Assembly (NCBI RefSeq): GCF_933775445.1
Contig: NC_065877.1
Span: 21,638,001-21,702,000 of the forward strand
Length of the DNA: 64,000 bases
Direction of reading: 5' to 3'
Source of the DNA: Argentina anserina
Lineage: Eukaryota > Streptophyta > Magnoliopsida > Rosales > Rosaceae
In this document: one piece after another, positions 1 through 9,956 of the stretch
Numbering within the stretch: position 1 is the stretch's first letter
How the letters are laid out: each line of letters starts with the position of its first letter
Notes under the pieces: generated by a model
What the model saw: the letters and a program-made list of their open reading frames with translations, nothing else
The model's database searches: none
Told to the model about the DNA's origin: nothing
Position numbers and translations under genes: made by a program

Positions 1-117
1 GTGAATACTGGGAATCACAAGGTCGACGTTGGAGTTCCACAGCGACCGCGGCTCCGTGGTCTCCTCCGCCGGCTTGACGATCGTCGACTCCTTAATTGTC
101 ACGTTCACCACCGCCAT
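1..117 (-). CDS. HCT-like BAHD acyltransferase, N-terminus (partial, runs off left edge)
   Basis: The first 39 codons of a hydroxycinnamoyl-CoA:shikimate/quinate-type acyltransferase read from position 117 to the window edge. The N-terminal block with KESTIVKPAEET followed by LWNSNVDLVIPSIH is the hallmark start of HCT/HST and related BAHD enzymes, cytosolic phenylpropanoid enzymes that move a hydroxycinnamoyl group from CoA to an acceptor alcohol or amine. The catalytic HxxxD and DFGWG motifs lie outside the window, so substrate and integrity cannot be judged. A 5' UTR intron is likely: a donor follows CAG at 275 and an acceptor ends at 134, leaving a short leader TCGGAACCCAACAAC-like stretch before ATG. 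A CT-rich leader (minus strand) lies around 300-420. Family call is firm; HCT versus a spermidine- or hydroxy-acid-specific relative is open. Confidence 0.8.
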   Translation of the reverse strand, partial: MAVVNVTIKESTIVKPAEETTEPRSLWNSNVDLVIPSIH

Positions 118-2489
118 GTTGTTGGGTTCCGATCTGCTACCAAACATATTCAAGTGATCCAACATTAGTTACTATATCACCGGTATCATTGAAATGCCAT
201 TATGAATATAATACAAAACGTAGCCATCCACGAGGAAACCGTTTGATTACCGCAAATGATGGATTTGAAATTACCTGAGAGACAATATGGGAGATCAGGG
301 TGGCTGTAGCAGAGGCAAGAATATAGAAACTTCAGGTGAGGGTGAGGAACACGAGGGAGAGAAGATAACGGGAGAAAAGAAGAAGAAGAAGAGGGTCAGA
401 GAGAGAGGAATGGAGATAGAGTTGATATGAAGCAAGAAGCACTATCTAAAAAGTGGTAAGTGAATGACAATGCCCCGGAGCATATCTGTCACTCACCTAC
501 CGCGCCTGCCAACTTTCCCTCTCATCGGAATTATATATTTACTTTCCAAAGAGAAACGGTCTTCCCAATTTTATATTCTCCACGTACAATCAGATAATAT
601 AATGAAAATAATTGTATTACCCTAAACTCTACATATTTGCTATGCCTAAGTTGCACAAGTTTGGACTCAATTCCTAATCGACACAGCAATCCTGTACTGT
701 ACAATCTGTAACTGACAAATTTTCATGTGAAGTATTATAGAAAACATTAACAATTTCTTTAAATTTATTTAATTCATTCATAATCACCCTACCAAAGTAC
801 CAATATATAAAGTGTATTTAATTTAGGTAGCTAGTCGGTTATGTACGTGCGTTAATGAATTACTAAATTAGTTACACACTCAATTGAGCAATATTACAAC
901 TAAGATTCACGAGGATATCCCAACACAATTAAACTCCTGGCGTATAACTATTACCCTAAACGCATATGGGAGTTGAGAGTCAATATTTGAGGTTACACGC
1001 CAGGTTACCTTACCCGCTTTACCGCATCCGGATTACAAGATGTACGTTATACAAAATTCGAAGAATAAAAAAGTGGACAAGAAATTGAATTGCAATTAAC
1101 AAGACTTCTCTTAATATATATGATGATTATGAAGAGAAAGGGAAGTGATGTGACTGATTAGAAAGAAGGGTATTCAAATATGAATGTATGATATAGGAAG
1201 CAAGAGAGAGTTGGTAAGAAAGGGACACGCGGCCTCCTGTGATCATTTCTTCAACAGACGGATTCTCCCCGGATGTGGTGTGGTTTTGTTTGCCTTAGTT
1301 GGTGAAAGCTTAGGAGCAATACAAAATGGAATGGAGGGAGAGAAAGATCAGAGAAAGTTGGTGAGATGGTGACCCATGAATCCCCCCCTCGATCTCGTTT
1401 TGTTTATTTCTACTGTAATCGTAATTAGTTGCACTAGAGATTAAGAGAGTAGAGACTACTCATACTGGTAGTAATAGTAGTCCACCAACCCTTGACCCGA
1501 AATAAAACTAAACGACTCGCCCACCTGACCCTGATCGGTGGGTCCCACCCGCGGGGCTGGTGAGTTTGGGTTTGATTACCATCGTATGCTGACGACATGC
1601 TGAAACGAGAAATATGGCTCGACGGTACGTTATAACGGCGGTAGGTAGAGGCCGTTAGTTCTGACGCCAGCGTGAATTTTAGGGGTGTCCAGGTGGCGCC
1701 TGGCTCTGGCTGTTATACTGTTATTCTGGTCTATTTCAAATTCTGGCTATATCTGAAACTGGTTACAGTTGAGGTATTTATGTCGGTCTGTAATGGCTAA
1801 AACATTATAGTTAAAACTAATTATTATGGCAAAAATTTGGGAACAGAGCTCTTGTAACGACCGGACCAGCAATAATTGAAAACCTAGCACAGTGAGCCAT
1901 TTAAGCTACATCATGTCATCTCAATAACGTATATAAAAGGCCATTCTTCGAACAAGCACATCAAAAATTCACAATCAGAACCGAAGTTTGTGTCTCTTTG
2001 GTTTTGATAATGAATCTTTGATTGGATTCATTCTAAGAATTTATCATCAAAACCAAAAAAAAAAAATTGATCTGTGATTGAGAGTCTGTGGGGTAATTTA
2101 CCCTAAAACATGACATGAATGGGCATATAATCGGGTAGATTGGATTTTATTACAGTAGTTCTTGCTTAAGTTAATTCATGACATGACCAAGTTAACCCAC
2201 GAAGAGGGAAACTCCATTTCGCTTTAGATCATCCTCACTTCCTCATTGTCATTGTTCAATGTTCATACAATTACTATTTTACAATCAGGGATGGATTATG
2301 GATTTTCATAGGCAGGGTCGAGCCCAAGCAGAGAGGTCTGCATAGAGGAGGCCCAAACATAAAGCTCTGAGCTTCCACTCGATCAAAACTGAGAAAAGAA
2401 AGACGAAAACCTCACCGGGAAAGGTTAGTCAGAAACCCACTGATACGAAGAACCGATGATAGAGTTGTTGATCAATCGACCTATGTGGG
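118..2489. other. 5' leader/promoter of the HCT-like gene and intergenic DNA
   Basis: Positions 118-500 hold the leader, a probable 5' UTR intron (134-274) and a GA-rich (CT-rich on the minus strand) segment. A TATATAAT-like box on the minus strand near 530-540 could serve the minus-strand gene. From about 550 to 2489 I see only AT-rich intergenic sequence with no convincing coding signal on either strand. Confidence 0.5.
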
Positions 2490-3468
2490 CAGTGGCAGAT
2501 CCAGGAGATTTTGACAGCCAGGGCAAAATTACATGTCATTTGGAAATGTAATGTACACCAATTAAAAAAAACAAAAAATTCAGTACCATTTAATCAACAA
2601 TGAGAGGGTAATTGTCCACGACGTGATTTCATATTTTGAAAACGTTGCATTATAGCATAATTACTAACACTATTAAATACATCTATCTCAATATAAACAA
2701 GCATACTATCATTCAACCATTGATTTCCCATTTTATTACTTGACAATAAATTAAATCAATAGATCAGTAATCAAACAATTGCTATCGATCATATCAATTT
2801 AGGTTTTCATCTAATACTATACATCTAATACTGTAAAACGAAATTCAACAAATTCCATCAAATTAATCCAACTCATAAATCATTCGATCAATCATCAATG
2901 TGAGGCTGTGAGGCAACAAGTTAACATTCAAATAATATTAACTAACCAATGAATGAATCCGAAAATAAAATAAAAGAAGGGACAAAATATGATTGATCGA
3001 TTCGATTCATTTGAAATTGAATCAAATACTTACTTGAATGAATCTAGGGACTTTGGCCTTTGTAGGAGAGATTAAAGTTGAGAAAGTTTTGTCTTTTGGG
3101 AATTGGAGTTTGAGATTCTAAGAAGGTGAGGACTGAGGAGGCAGATGAGTGAAAGATGAAACCAAAACTCCTTTTGAGTTCTGAGGAGTCAACAAGTCGT
3201 CATCTCCTTTCTTAAACTTGGGTTTTTTTCTTTTGTTATAGATGAAGAGATTTTGACATGTCGTTTTTAAAGAGAACCCAAAATGACATCTTTTTTTGGG
3301 CAAATAACAAAGAAAACAAGAAGGGGACTGCTCCGTCGTCTTTTGCCACCATATATTGCCGGATTCTGCCATTTTTGTATGGTTTTCTACAGAAAAATTT
3401 CATATTTTATGTCCAACATCTCGAACCCATCCTAGGCCTAAGCTCGCCCACACATGGATCCGCCGCTG
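2490..3468. mobile_element. Non-autonomous hAT-type element with CAGTGGCRGATCCA ends
   Basis: The left end reads CAGTGGCAGATCCAGG and the reverse complement of the right end reads CAGCGGCGGATCCATG, an imperfect terminal inverted repeat of the type common to plant hAT MITEs. The flanks carry an 8-bp near-duplicate, TATGTGGG at 2482-2489 and CATGTGGG at 3469-3476 (7 of 8). The interior is AT-rich with no transposase reading frame, so movement would depend on a source elsewhere. Length of 979 bp is large for a MITE but normal for an internally deleted hAT. Confidence 0.75.
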
Positions 3469-3476
3469 CATGTGGG

Positions 3477-4050
3477 TACATCAAACTTCAAAGCTGTTTA
3501 TCTTCATGGGCTACCAAACCTATTCCCAAACCAGGTAACCAAAAAACATTTTCTTCCATTTGATTTCATCAACAATTTGCGACATATATCAACTAACACA
3601 TATACCCATTGAGTTCTGCTATGAAATTAAACTACATTATATTACAACATAGAAAAGAACAATGCATTACTCTAAGACTCTAAGAACAAGAAAAGCTCCT
3701 TGATTTCAATTTTCAAGTCAGTAATGTACCTAGGTAGAAGGCTCTGGGCCACTCTGCATCTACACTCGTTTCTGTAGTCTTTAGCAGCACCCTATTTTGT
3801 TAAATATATACTAGCTGTGATTCTTTTATTATGTATGATGATTTTGCTACTGTAAGTCTGTAACTGTCTAGCTATATATTATTTCTTTTGAAGTATGGTA
3901 CTTAAAAGTAATTAATCAACTGGATGTACATTCCCTTTCAAATTCACCCCTTGAGTCAACTCGCAGACCAGTAAAATGTTATGTAATTCTACTTGCTATA
4001 TAATCGAAAGATAGAAATACAGATTAAAGAAGTACAACAACACTTGGTAG
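3477..4050. other. Intergenic, no feature seen
   Basis: AT-rich sequence between the hAT-type element and the LTR element. I see no coding frame, RNA gene or clear regulatory motif. Confidence 0.5.
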
Positions 4051-4055
4051 GTGAT

Positions 4056-4314
4056 TATTGAAGATATTGGATGTGTGTATGAATTGAAGACAATTAGTCC
4101 ACATCCGTGTAATGCATAGTCCACATCCGTGTATTGTGTAGTCCACATCTATATATTGCTTAGTCTTAGAGTAATTATAACATTATCGTTTTGTGTGTAT
4201 ATATATATATATCAGTAAGTGTAGCTTTGCTTCATTCATGAAATATATCAAGAGAAATACAATTGAGTTAAAACTCTAAACTTTCATCTTCTTGTTTCAT
4301 CTCAAAATTCAACA
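4056..4314 (+). repeat. 5' LTR of the 4056-6195 element
   Basis: 259-bp LTR ending TTCAACA. It contains three tandem copies of a roughly 22-26-bp unit around TAGTCCACATCCGTGT, against two in the 3' LTR, which explains most of the length difference between the pair. Confidence 0.85.
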
Positions 4315-4333
4315 TGGTATCAGAGCAGGTTTC
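4315..4333 (+). other. Primer-binding site (tRNA-Met type)
   Basis: TGGTATCAGAGCAGGTTTC directly follows the 5' LTR. The first twelve bases match the 3' end complement of plant initiator tRNA-Met used by most Copia elements. Confidence 0.85.
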
Positions 4334-5515
4334 ATGGCCTGTCTCTTTTACTCTGCATCTTGGATCAAAGCAGGCTTCCTCATAGGACATGTTTCTACAA
4401 TCCTGCTTCCGCAAAACTTCATCTTCATCTTCATCTTCCTTCTCCATTAATTCATAATAGTCGGAGAAAGTAACTCTATTTCCATCTATCTCACTCATTC
4501 CCGATAAGAAGTAGATTCAAATCGAAGTCATTATCTGATATCTTATTCTTTCATTTTGAAGAGAAATCAAGTTCGAGGTCATACCTCAATCATTCCTGAT
4601 GAGGAGTAAGCTCAAATCAGAGTTTCTTTAGTTTCTCATCTTTAAACTGAATAAAAAAAAACCCTTGGAATATTCTCCATATTTTAGTTCAAAATCAAGT
4701 TCTGATCTTTCAATCCATTTTATTTTTGGAGGTGAGATTTGTTTAGGAGTTCATATCTCCACATTTCATTTTAGCAATTTTTGATTTCTTCTTTTCATGT
4801 TGAGAAGAAATCTGTTGTCCATAGTAAAGATTTGATTATTCATCTTATTTTTTTTCTCTTTGGTCGACGAATATATCTGATTCCGACCCCTCCTCTTTTC
4901 TTGCCAATGAGGCTCGGCTGATCAGTCCATTTTTAATTCCTGACCCTAGTGTTCTCCTTTGCGCTAACTCAATTTGATCACCTATAGTTCAACCTTGGTT
5001 CTGCGGTTTCTCTCGATCCAGCTTGAGGGGGAGAATTAGACCATTAAGGTGTTTATGATCTGCATGGTTATGTAGGGGATGCAAGCGGTGCTGCATACCC
5101 TACACAGAAACAAAGTTGCTGTCTCTTTTGTCATTCTGATTTCTTCATCATTCTCGATCGGTTAGGAGGTCATACCTCAAATCATTTCCGATAAGGAGTA
5201 GATCCAAGTCGGTCTCATTATTTGATTTCTTCTTCTATCATTGGGAGAGAAATCTATTGGAGTTCTTCCATATAATACTCTTCATTTGTTCATTGTCATT
5301 TCATGATTTCCATCTCATTCCATTTTAGAGGAGAGATCGGTTTAGAGTTCATAACTCCTCATTTCATATCTCCTTGGCCAATTTATTATTTCTTCTTTTT
5401 GAAGAGATTTATTGTCCATGGTCAAGATCTGATTTCTTTATCTTTCATTTAAAAGGAGAGATCTGTTTAGAGATTTTGTTTTAACCTCATCATTTCTGAT
5501 GTTGGACTATCAGAG

Positions 5516-5551
<36 letters not shown>
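5516..5551. repeat. (TA)n microsatellite
   Basis: Uninterrupted TA dinucleotide run inside the LTR element. Likely polymorphic; no coding meaning. Confidence 0.9.
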
Positions 5552-5555
<4 letters not shown>

Positions 5556-5964
5556 GTTCCAATCAAATTTGTTCTCTTCCAGTAAGAAAGCCGAGGTCAT
5601 ATTCCGATTTGGCTTCAGGGGGAGCAATTTTGAGCAATTAACCATTTGAGCAAGCAATTGCTCTGTTTTCCTGGATTGACCTTGCTGCACTAAAACAGAA
5701 ACTGTGATTGACTCCGACCTTCGAATCCAGTTATGTAAAAACGTACATAAACTAGACATAGAGAGCTTTCCTACCATATATGGCTCATGGTCTTAGGTTG
5801 TCAGAGCAGAAAATGGGAGCCATCTAAAGTGGATGGACAGAGCTGCCAGAATTTGTTTAACTTATTCCTATCCATCCTCTTATTCATAACTTCTTTAGCC
5901 ATACTTTGAGTTTGTTGGTCAAGTTCGGCTATCGTTTTCCTTTCAGCCTTCGCTTGAGGGGGAG

Positions 5965-6195
5965 TATTGAAGATATTGGATGTGTGTGTTAATTGAAGAA
6001 TCAATTAGTCCACATCTGTGTGATGCGTAGTCCACATCTGTGTGCTACTTAGTCTTGGAGTAATTATAACATTCTCATTTTGTGTATATATATAAGTAGG
6101 TGTAGATTTGCTTCATTCATGAAATATATCAAGAGAAATACAATTGAGTTGAAACTCTAAACTTTCATCTTCTTGTTTCATCTCAAAATTCAACA
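5965..6195 (+). repeat. 3' LTR of the 4056-6195 element
   Basis: 231-bp LTR preceded by the polypurine tract GAGGGGGAG. It shares the start TATTGAAGATATTGG and the end TTCAACA with the 5' LTR and differs by substitutions and one tandem unit, so this insertion is not recent. Confidence 0.85.
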
Positions 6196-6246
6196 GTGAT
6201 CTTCAAGGAGTTTAAGCTTCTTGCAGAAGCAGGCATTCATTCTAAT

Positions 6247-8726
6247 TCAGTTTGAAGTAGAGGCAAAGGGATAAGGAGGCATACTTAGACTGTCACCTTC
6301 TCTCTCCAACATTTGAACAACAATGTTCATGGGCGGGCGATCTACTGGATGCCACTGAATGCACCATAGGCCGATGATTGCAAGTTTCCGAGCTACTTTA
6401 ACATCTCCTTCGTCCTCAATATGGATTCGTAGATCGCTCCCTTGTTCTAAAAGGTTGTAAATCCATTCTGGGAAGAAGACATGACTGGTGGAGTCCTCCA
6501 TAACCTTAAAATTTTTCTTTTCTCCAACCATTTCAAGCAGCAAGATTCCAAAACTATACACATCCGACTTATACGATACATTTCCGAAGTTCCTAGAGAA
6601 CACTTCTGGTGAAATGTACCCCCATAGTCCCTCTAGCTGTAGTCATGGATATAGCACTCTGATCCTTAGAACACAACTTGGCTAGCCCAAAATCAGAAAC
6701 TTTTGGAGTGAAATCCCGGTCTAGCAAAATGTTGTTAGGTTTGATATCAAAATGGAGGATCCTCTGGTCACACCCTTGGTGAAGGTATTCAATTCCTTTA
6801 GCTATACCTAAAGCAATATCTTGCAACTTTCCCCAACCAAGAAATGTGTTCTTATCATCTGCAGATGACAGGAAATTCTGCAATGAACCATTTGGTAAGT
6901 ACTCATAAATCAGCACAAAAGCCAACCACATTGACATGGTAAATTAGACCCATTGTTCCCACTTCGTTAATAAAATCTCCCCCCTCCTCATCTCGAGAAT
7001 TTTCACAGCAACAAGTAGTTCAGAGGAAAGCTTTCCTTTGTAGACAGTTCCATAAGCCCCCTGACCCAACTTGTCCTCAAATTGATTTGTTATCCTCCTA
7101 ATATCATCATAGGCATATCTACTGGGTTTGAGAGCCTTGTAATCATCCAAAAACTTTTCAATTCTCAATTGATTTTCTTCTTGTGTTTTCTTAGAACTAT
7201 ACAAGTAGTATATCACGGTAGTCACTCCTATTACAGCCGTAACAAGTGCACAAATGCCTGCAGATATAAATGACACTCACCATTAACATTGACTAGCATC
7301 TTTTACAGAACAAATCAATATGAAAAGACTTTCCATGATAGACCGCAGTTCTGAAAAATAAGTATAATGCGTCCATAGACTTACCTAATATCTCTAAGAC
7401 TCGTCTTCCACGATGAAAACCAGAGTGAGCGCTCAATCTATATAAAATCTCTTACTATCTTGTTGGTTATATATGTACGACCAGACAATTCTGTAAAAGT
7501 TAAGTTAGCTAGGAAGCAAGTGAAGAGTGAAGAGAAATGATTTTAGTACCTTTTGGCACATCTAAACATTGAATTTCTTCAGTGGTCCGGTTATCTGCAA
7601 TTTGCTTCAGCAATCCACATATCTTGCCTATCTCTTCGCAACGTTTGCACGATGGTCTGGACCATTGAAGCTTCACAGGCTGCCACCGAATATCTGGTAC
7701 TGACATGTAGTCTTCCACCTTGGTACACGACACCAGCTGAGGCATGTAATTAAGCTCTGAACATCCATCCTGAACAGCATACATCTTGCTGGAATTGCCA
7801 AGGCAAGGGCTCAAATTCGCCAGTTGACAAAAGGACTGATACTGATCAATGTTTTAAAAAACTCATTTTAAAGTTTGTCTGAGGCTTAAAAGACTTAAGG
7901 CTACTTACAAAACGTCTCTATTTTTCGATCTGGACACCGTGGTTTAAAAAACTTACGTCTTATGATACGTTTTTCACATCTTTTATACATTTTACTATGC
8001 CTTAAAAATAATATTTTTAGATATATTTTTATATTTATTTATATAATGTGTTTAGTTTGATAAAAATTATCTAAAACGTTTAGATTATGAATTTCATTAT
8101 CTCTAAATGTAATAAATTAGTAAGTTCTTATGTATATTTATTCTTTTTATATGTGTATAATTATATATTTACATATTTAACTATTAAAATTTTATAACAT
8201 AAGACGCCTCAAGTCTTAAAGCTCAAGATTCTAAAAAAAAACGTCTTTAAACATTGGTACTGATCCCTTTCATCTGATGTCGGGCAACTGAATATGGTGT
8301 AGTTAGTTTTCTGTTGGGCTTCTGAGTATTTGAATGAAGAGGAATTGAGCTCGAAAATCTGTCTGGGAAAGCAGATATCTTGGTAATCATAAAAAGAATC
8401 ATAGTGAATATCATAAAGACTTATTTCAATTTCCTGAGCTGTGTAGTTAATCCTTTTCACCAAGAACCCATCAGCTGATGATGAATTGATCTGGAGCAGT
8501 CTGCTTGTCCTTGGTGCATGATAAATCAAAGCCTGGGTAGCCGCAGTGGGGTAGTTGCATTCCTTTCAGTCGAAATGAAAATCGGGTCACAGGGCCATGG
8601 CTTTTTACATCGAACCTCTGTGCAATTTTCTTGGCCAACTGATGCTCCACGCACGACGATATCAGCATCTAGAACTGTGTCTGTGAACAACAAACTGCAT
8701 GACAAATTGTGAATCACTTCATGCAT
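6247..8726 (-). pseudogene. LRK10-like receptor kinase pseudogene 1
   Basis: The remains of a plasma-membrane receptor kinase of the LRK10L group: a cysteine-rich GUB_WAK_bind ectodomain (about 8726-8257; HCGYPGFDLSC, ICFPRQ), a WAK-associated C-terminal ectodomain (about 7846-7550; C-rich, ending CLDVPKG before a splice donor), a transmembrane/juxtamembrane exon from 7257 (GICALVTAVIGVTTVIYYLY) and a kinase domain ([34 protein letters not shown]). HFD in place of HRD is normal for this group. It is broken by a MITE in the ectodomain (7847-8256), a frameshift near 8500, an extra base in the C-run at 6979-6984, a small deletion near 6915-6935 removing part of subdomain V, and an extra base in 6619-6623 just before the activation-segment PE. 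It ends in a stop at 6247. It faces away from the related gene at 12.9 kb. Confidence 0.85.
7847..8256. mobile_element. hAT-type MITE with CAATGTTTTAAA ends, inside receptor-kinase pseudogene 1
   Basis: A 410-bp AT-rich insert splits the ectodomain. The left end reads CAATGTTTTAAAAAAC and the inverted right end CAATGTTTAAAGACG. ATACTGAT (7839-7846) and GTACTGAT (8257-8264) form a 7-of-8 target duplication. The host protein reads DERDQYQ on one side and resumes at a cysteine block on the other, which confirms the junctions. No coding capacity. The terminal CAATGTTTT is shared with the 3.6-kb hAT element at 15221-18800. Confidence 0.85.
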
Positions 8727-9951
8727 ATCTAATAATTAACAATTTAGCTGAATTAGATACAAAGAGCAGCTCGCTTTTCTTGTTCTTCAGATCGACTTGT
8801 CTAATCGTGCTTCACTGATTGTTTCTTTATACCAAGGACCGAAATATCGATACTGCCAAAGTTTTCACATATGGATATATCCCTTATATATCAAATATTT
8901 CTTGATGAAATTTTTTGAATATCGTCACGTGTTAGGCAAATTTCAAATAAAATAAAAAATTATTGATTAGAAGAATTGAACCTCTGATCCATCCTTTATA
9001 AGAACAAAACTGTAGCCAACTATACTACACCAACTTGTTATATATGACTTTTTTTAATATAGTGCATTTCATGTCTTAACATTTCCCTAAAATTAAAAAA
9101 AAAACTGAATTAGTTGTTGAGGAGAATTGAAGTTCGTTCACCTCATTACAATCTTCACAAAGCTATGGTTATGGTCAAAAATGCTTAATCTGAATGAGAA
9201 CTACCAGTACCACAACCCACAGTCAATTACTCACGACTCTTATGGTTGACATATAAGTCAGTACATGCAAAATTCTAAAATGTATATATCATTTAATGAC
9301 TATTATTCACAATATACATAGGACTCTACTCATGGACATGATGAAGATAGTGAAAATTTTGTACCTCATAAATCTTCTATGTGGTTTTAAATCACTTATG
9401 TAATTTTTTGTTTAATGTATCATATATAAATAAGATGTGATAACCTAGTTTCCCTTTGAGTGCCAAGCCATAACAAATATTTAGGTAGAATTTTAATAAT
9501 TCTCGACGATTATTTCACCTCAAATTACTACAACTCACTATAAATTTATAATTTTATAATAATTACTTATGACATATGGTAGATAATAATTGATTAACTA
9601 AACATCTCTCAAAATTTCATTCAAAATTTTCATGTTTTTATATAAATTTCCATCAATTTACTCAATTATTTTTAAAATCGAAATTTCTAATTTTCAGACT
9701 CTCTATATTTCCGTTGTCGCCGAAATTTTAGGTTTTCGCTTGCTTTGTATCCTACGGCTCTACTAAGTTCTGAGATGATGAATACGAATCATAATGTCAT
9801 CATCTCTCGGCTATGCGAATGGAGACTAAAACCTTTTTTTTCTTATCTTTTTTCTACGGCCTAAATGGTTGATTCGTCAACAATTTGACTAGTCTGCATT
9901 TTCGTGTAAGAATTTTCTTTTCCGGGCTGTCCATCTTTAATATTGGATAGA
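8727..9951. other. Intergenic, divergent upstream region, no feature seen
   Basis: AT-rich DNA upstream of receptor-kinase pseudogene 1. It would have been part of the shared upstream region of the two divergent kinase genes before the solo LTR arrived. No coding frame or RNA gene recognised. Confidence 0.5.
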
Positions 9952-9956
9952 GTCTC

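Larger units (their letters stand above)
4056..6195 (+). mobile_element. Non-autonomous Copia-type LTR retroelement with TA...CA ends
   Basis: Two direct LTRs (4056-4314 and 5965-6195) bound a 1.65-kb interior. A primer-binding site complementary to initiator tRNA-Met, TGGTATCAGAGC, starts directly after the 5' LTR at 4315. A polypurine tract GAGGGGGAG (5956-5964) abuts the 3' LTR. A perfect 5-bp target duplication, GTGAT, lies at 4051-4055 and 6196-6200. The interior has no gag-pol, so it must have used proteins of an autonomous Copia. Both LTRs start TATTGAAG rather than TG, giving TA...CA termini, a non-canonical class known mainly from Copia elements. The element lies in the 3' flank of the minus-strand receptor-kinase pseudogene. 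Confidence 0.88.

Noticed and set aside
1..117. Treating the HCT N-terminus at the left edge as exon 1 of the HCT-like exon 2 at 33.3-34.1 kb
   Set aside because: Both are on the minus strand, so exon 1 would have to lie at higher coordinates. The proper exon 1 remnant is at 37923-38030.
4268..4498. Acidic 76-codon frame at the 5' LTR boundary
   Set aside because: It crosses the LTR/primer-site junction on the opposite strand; no gag-like feature.
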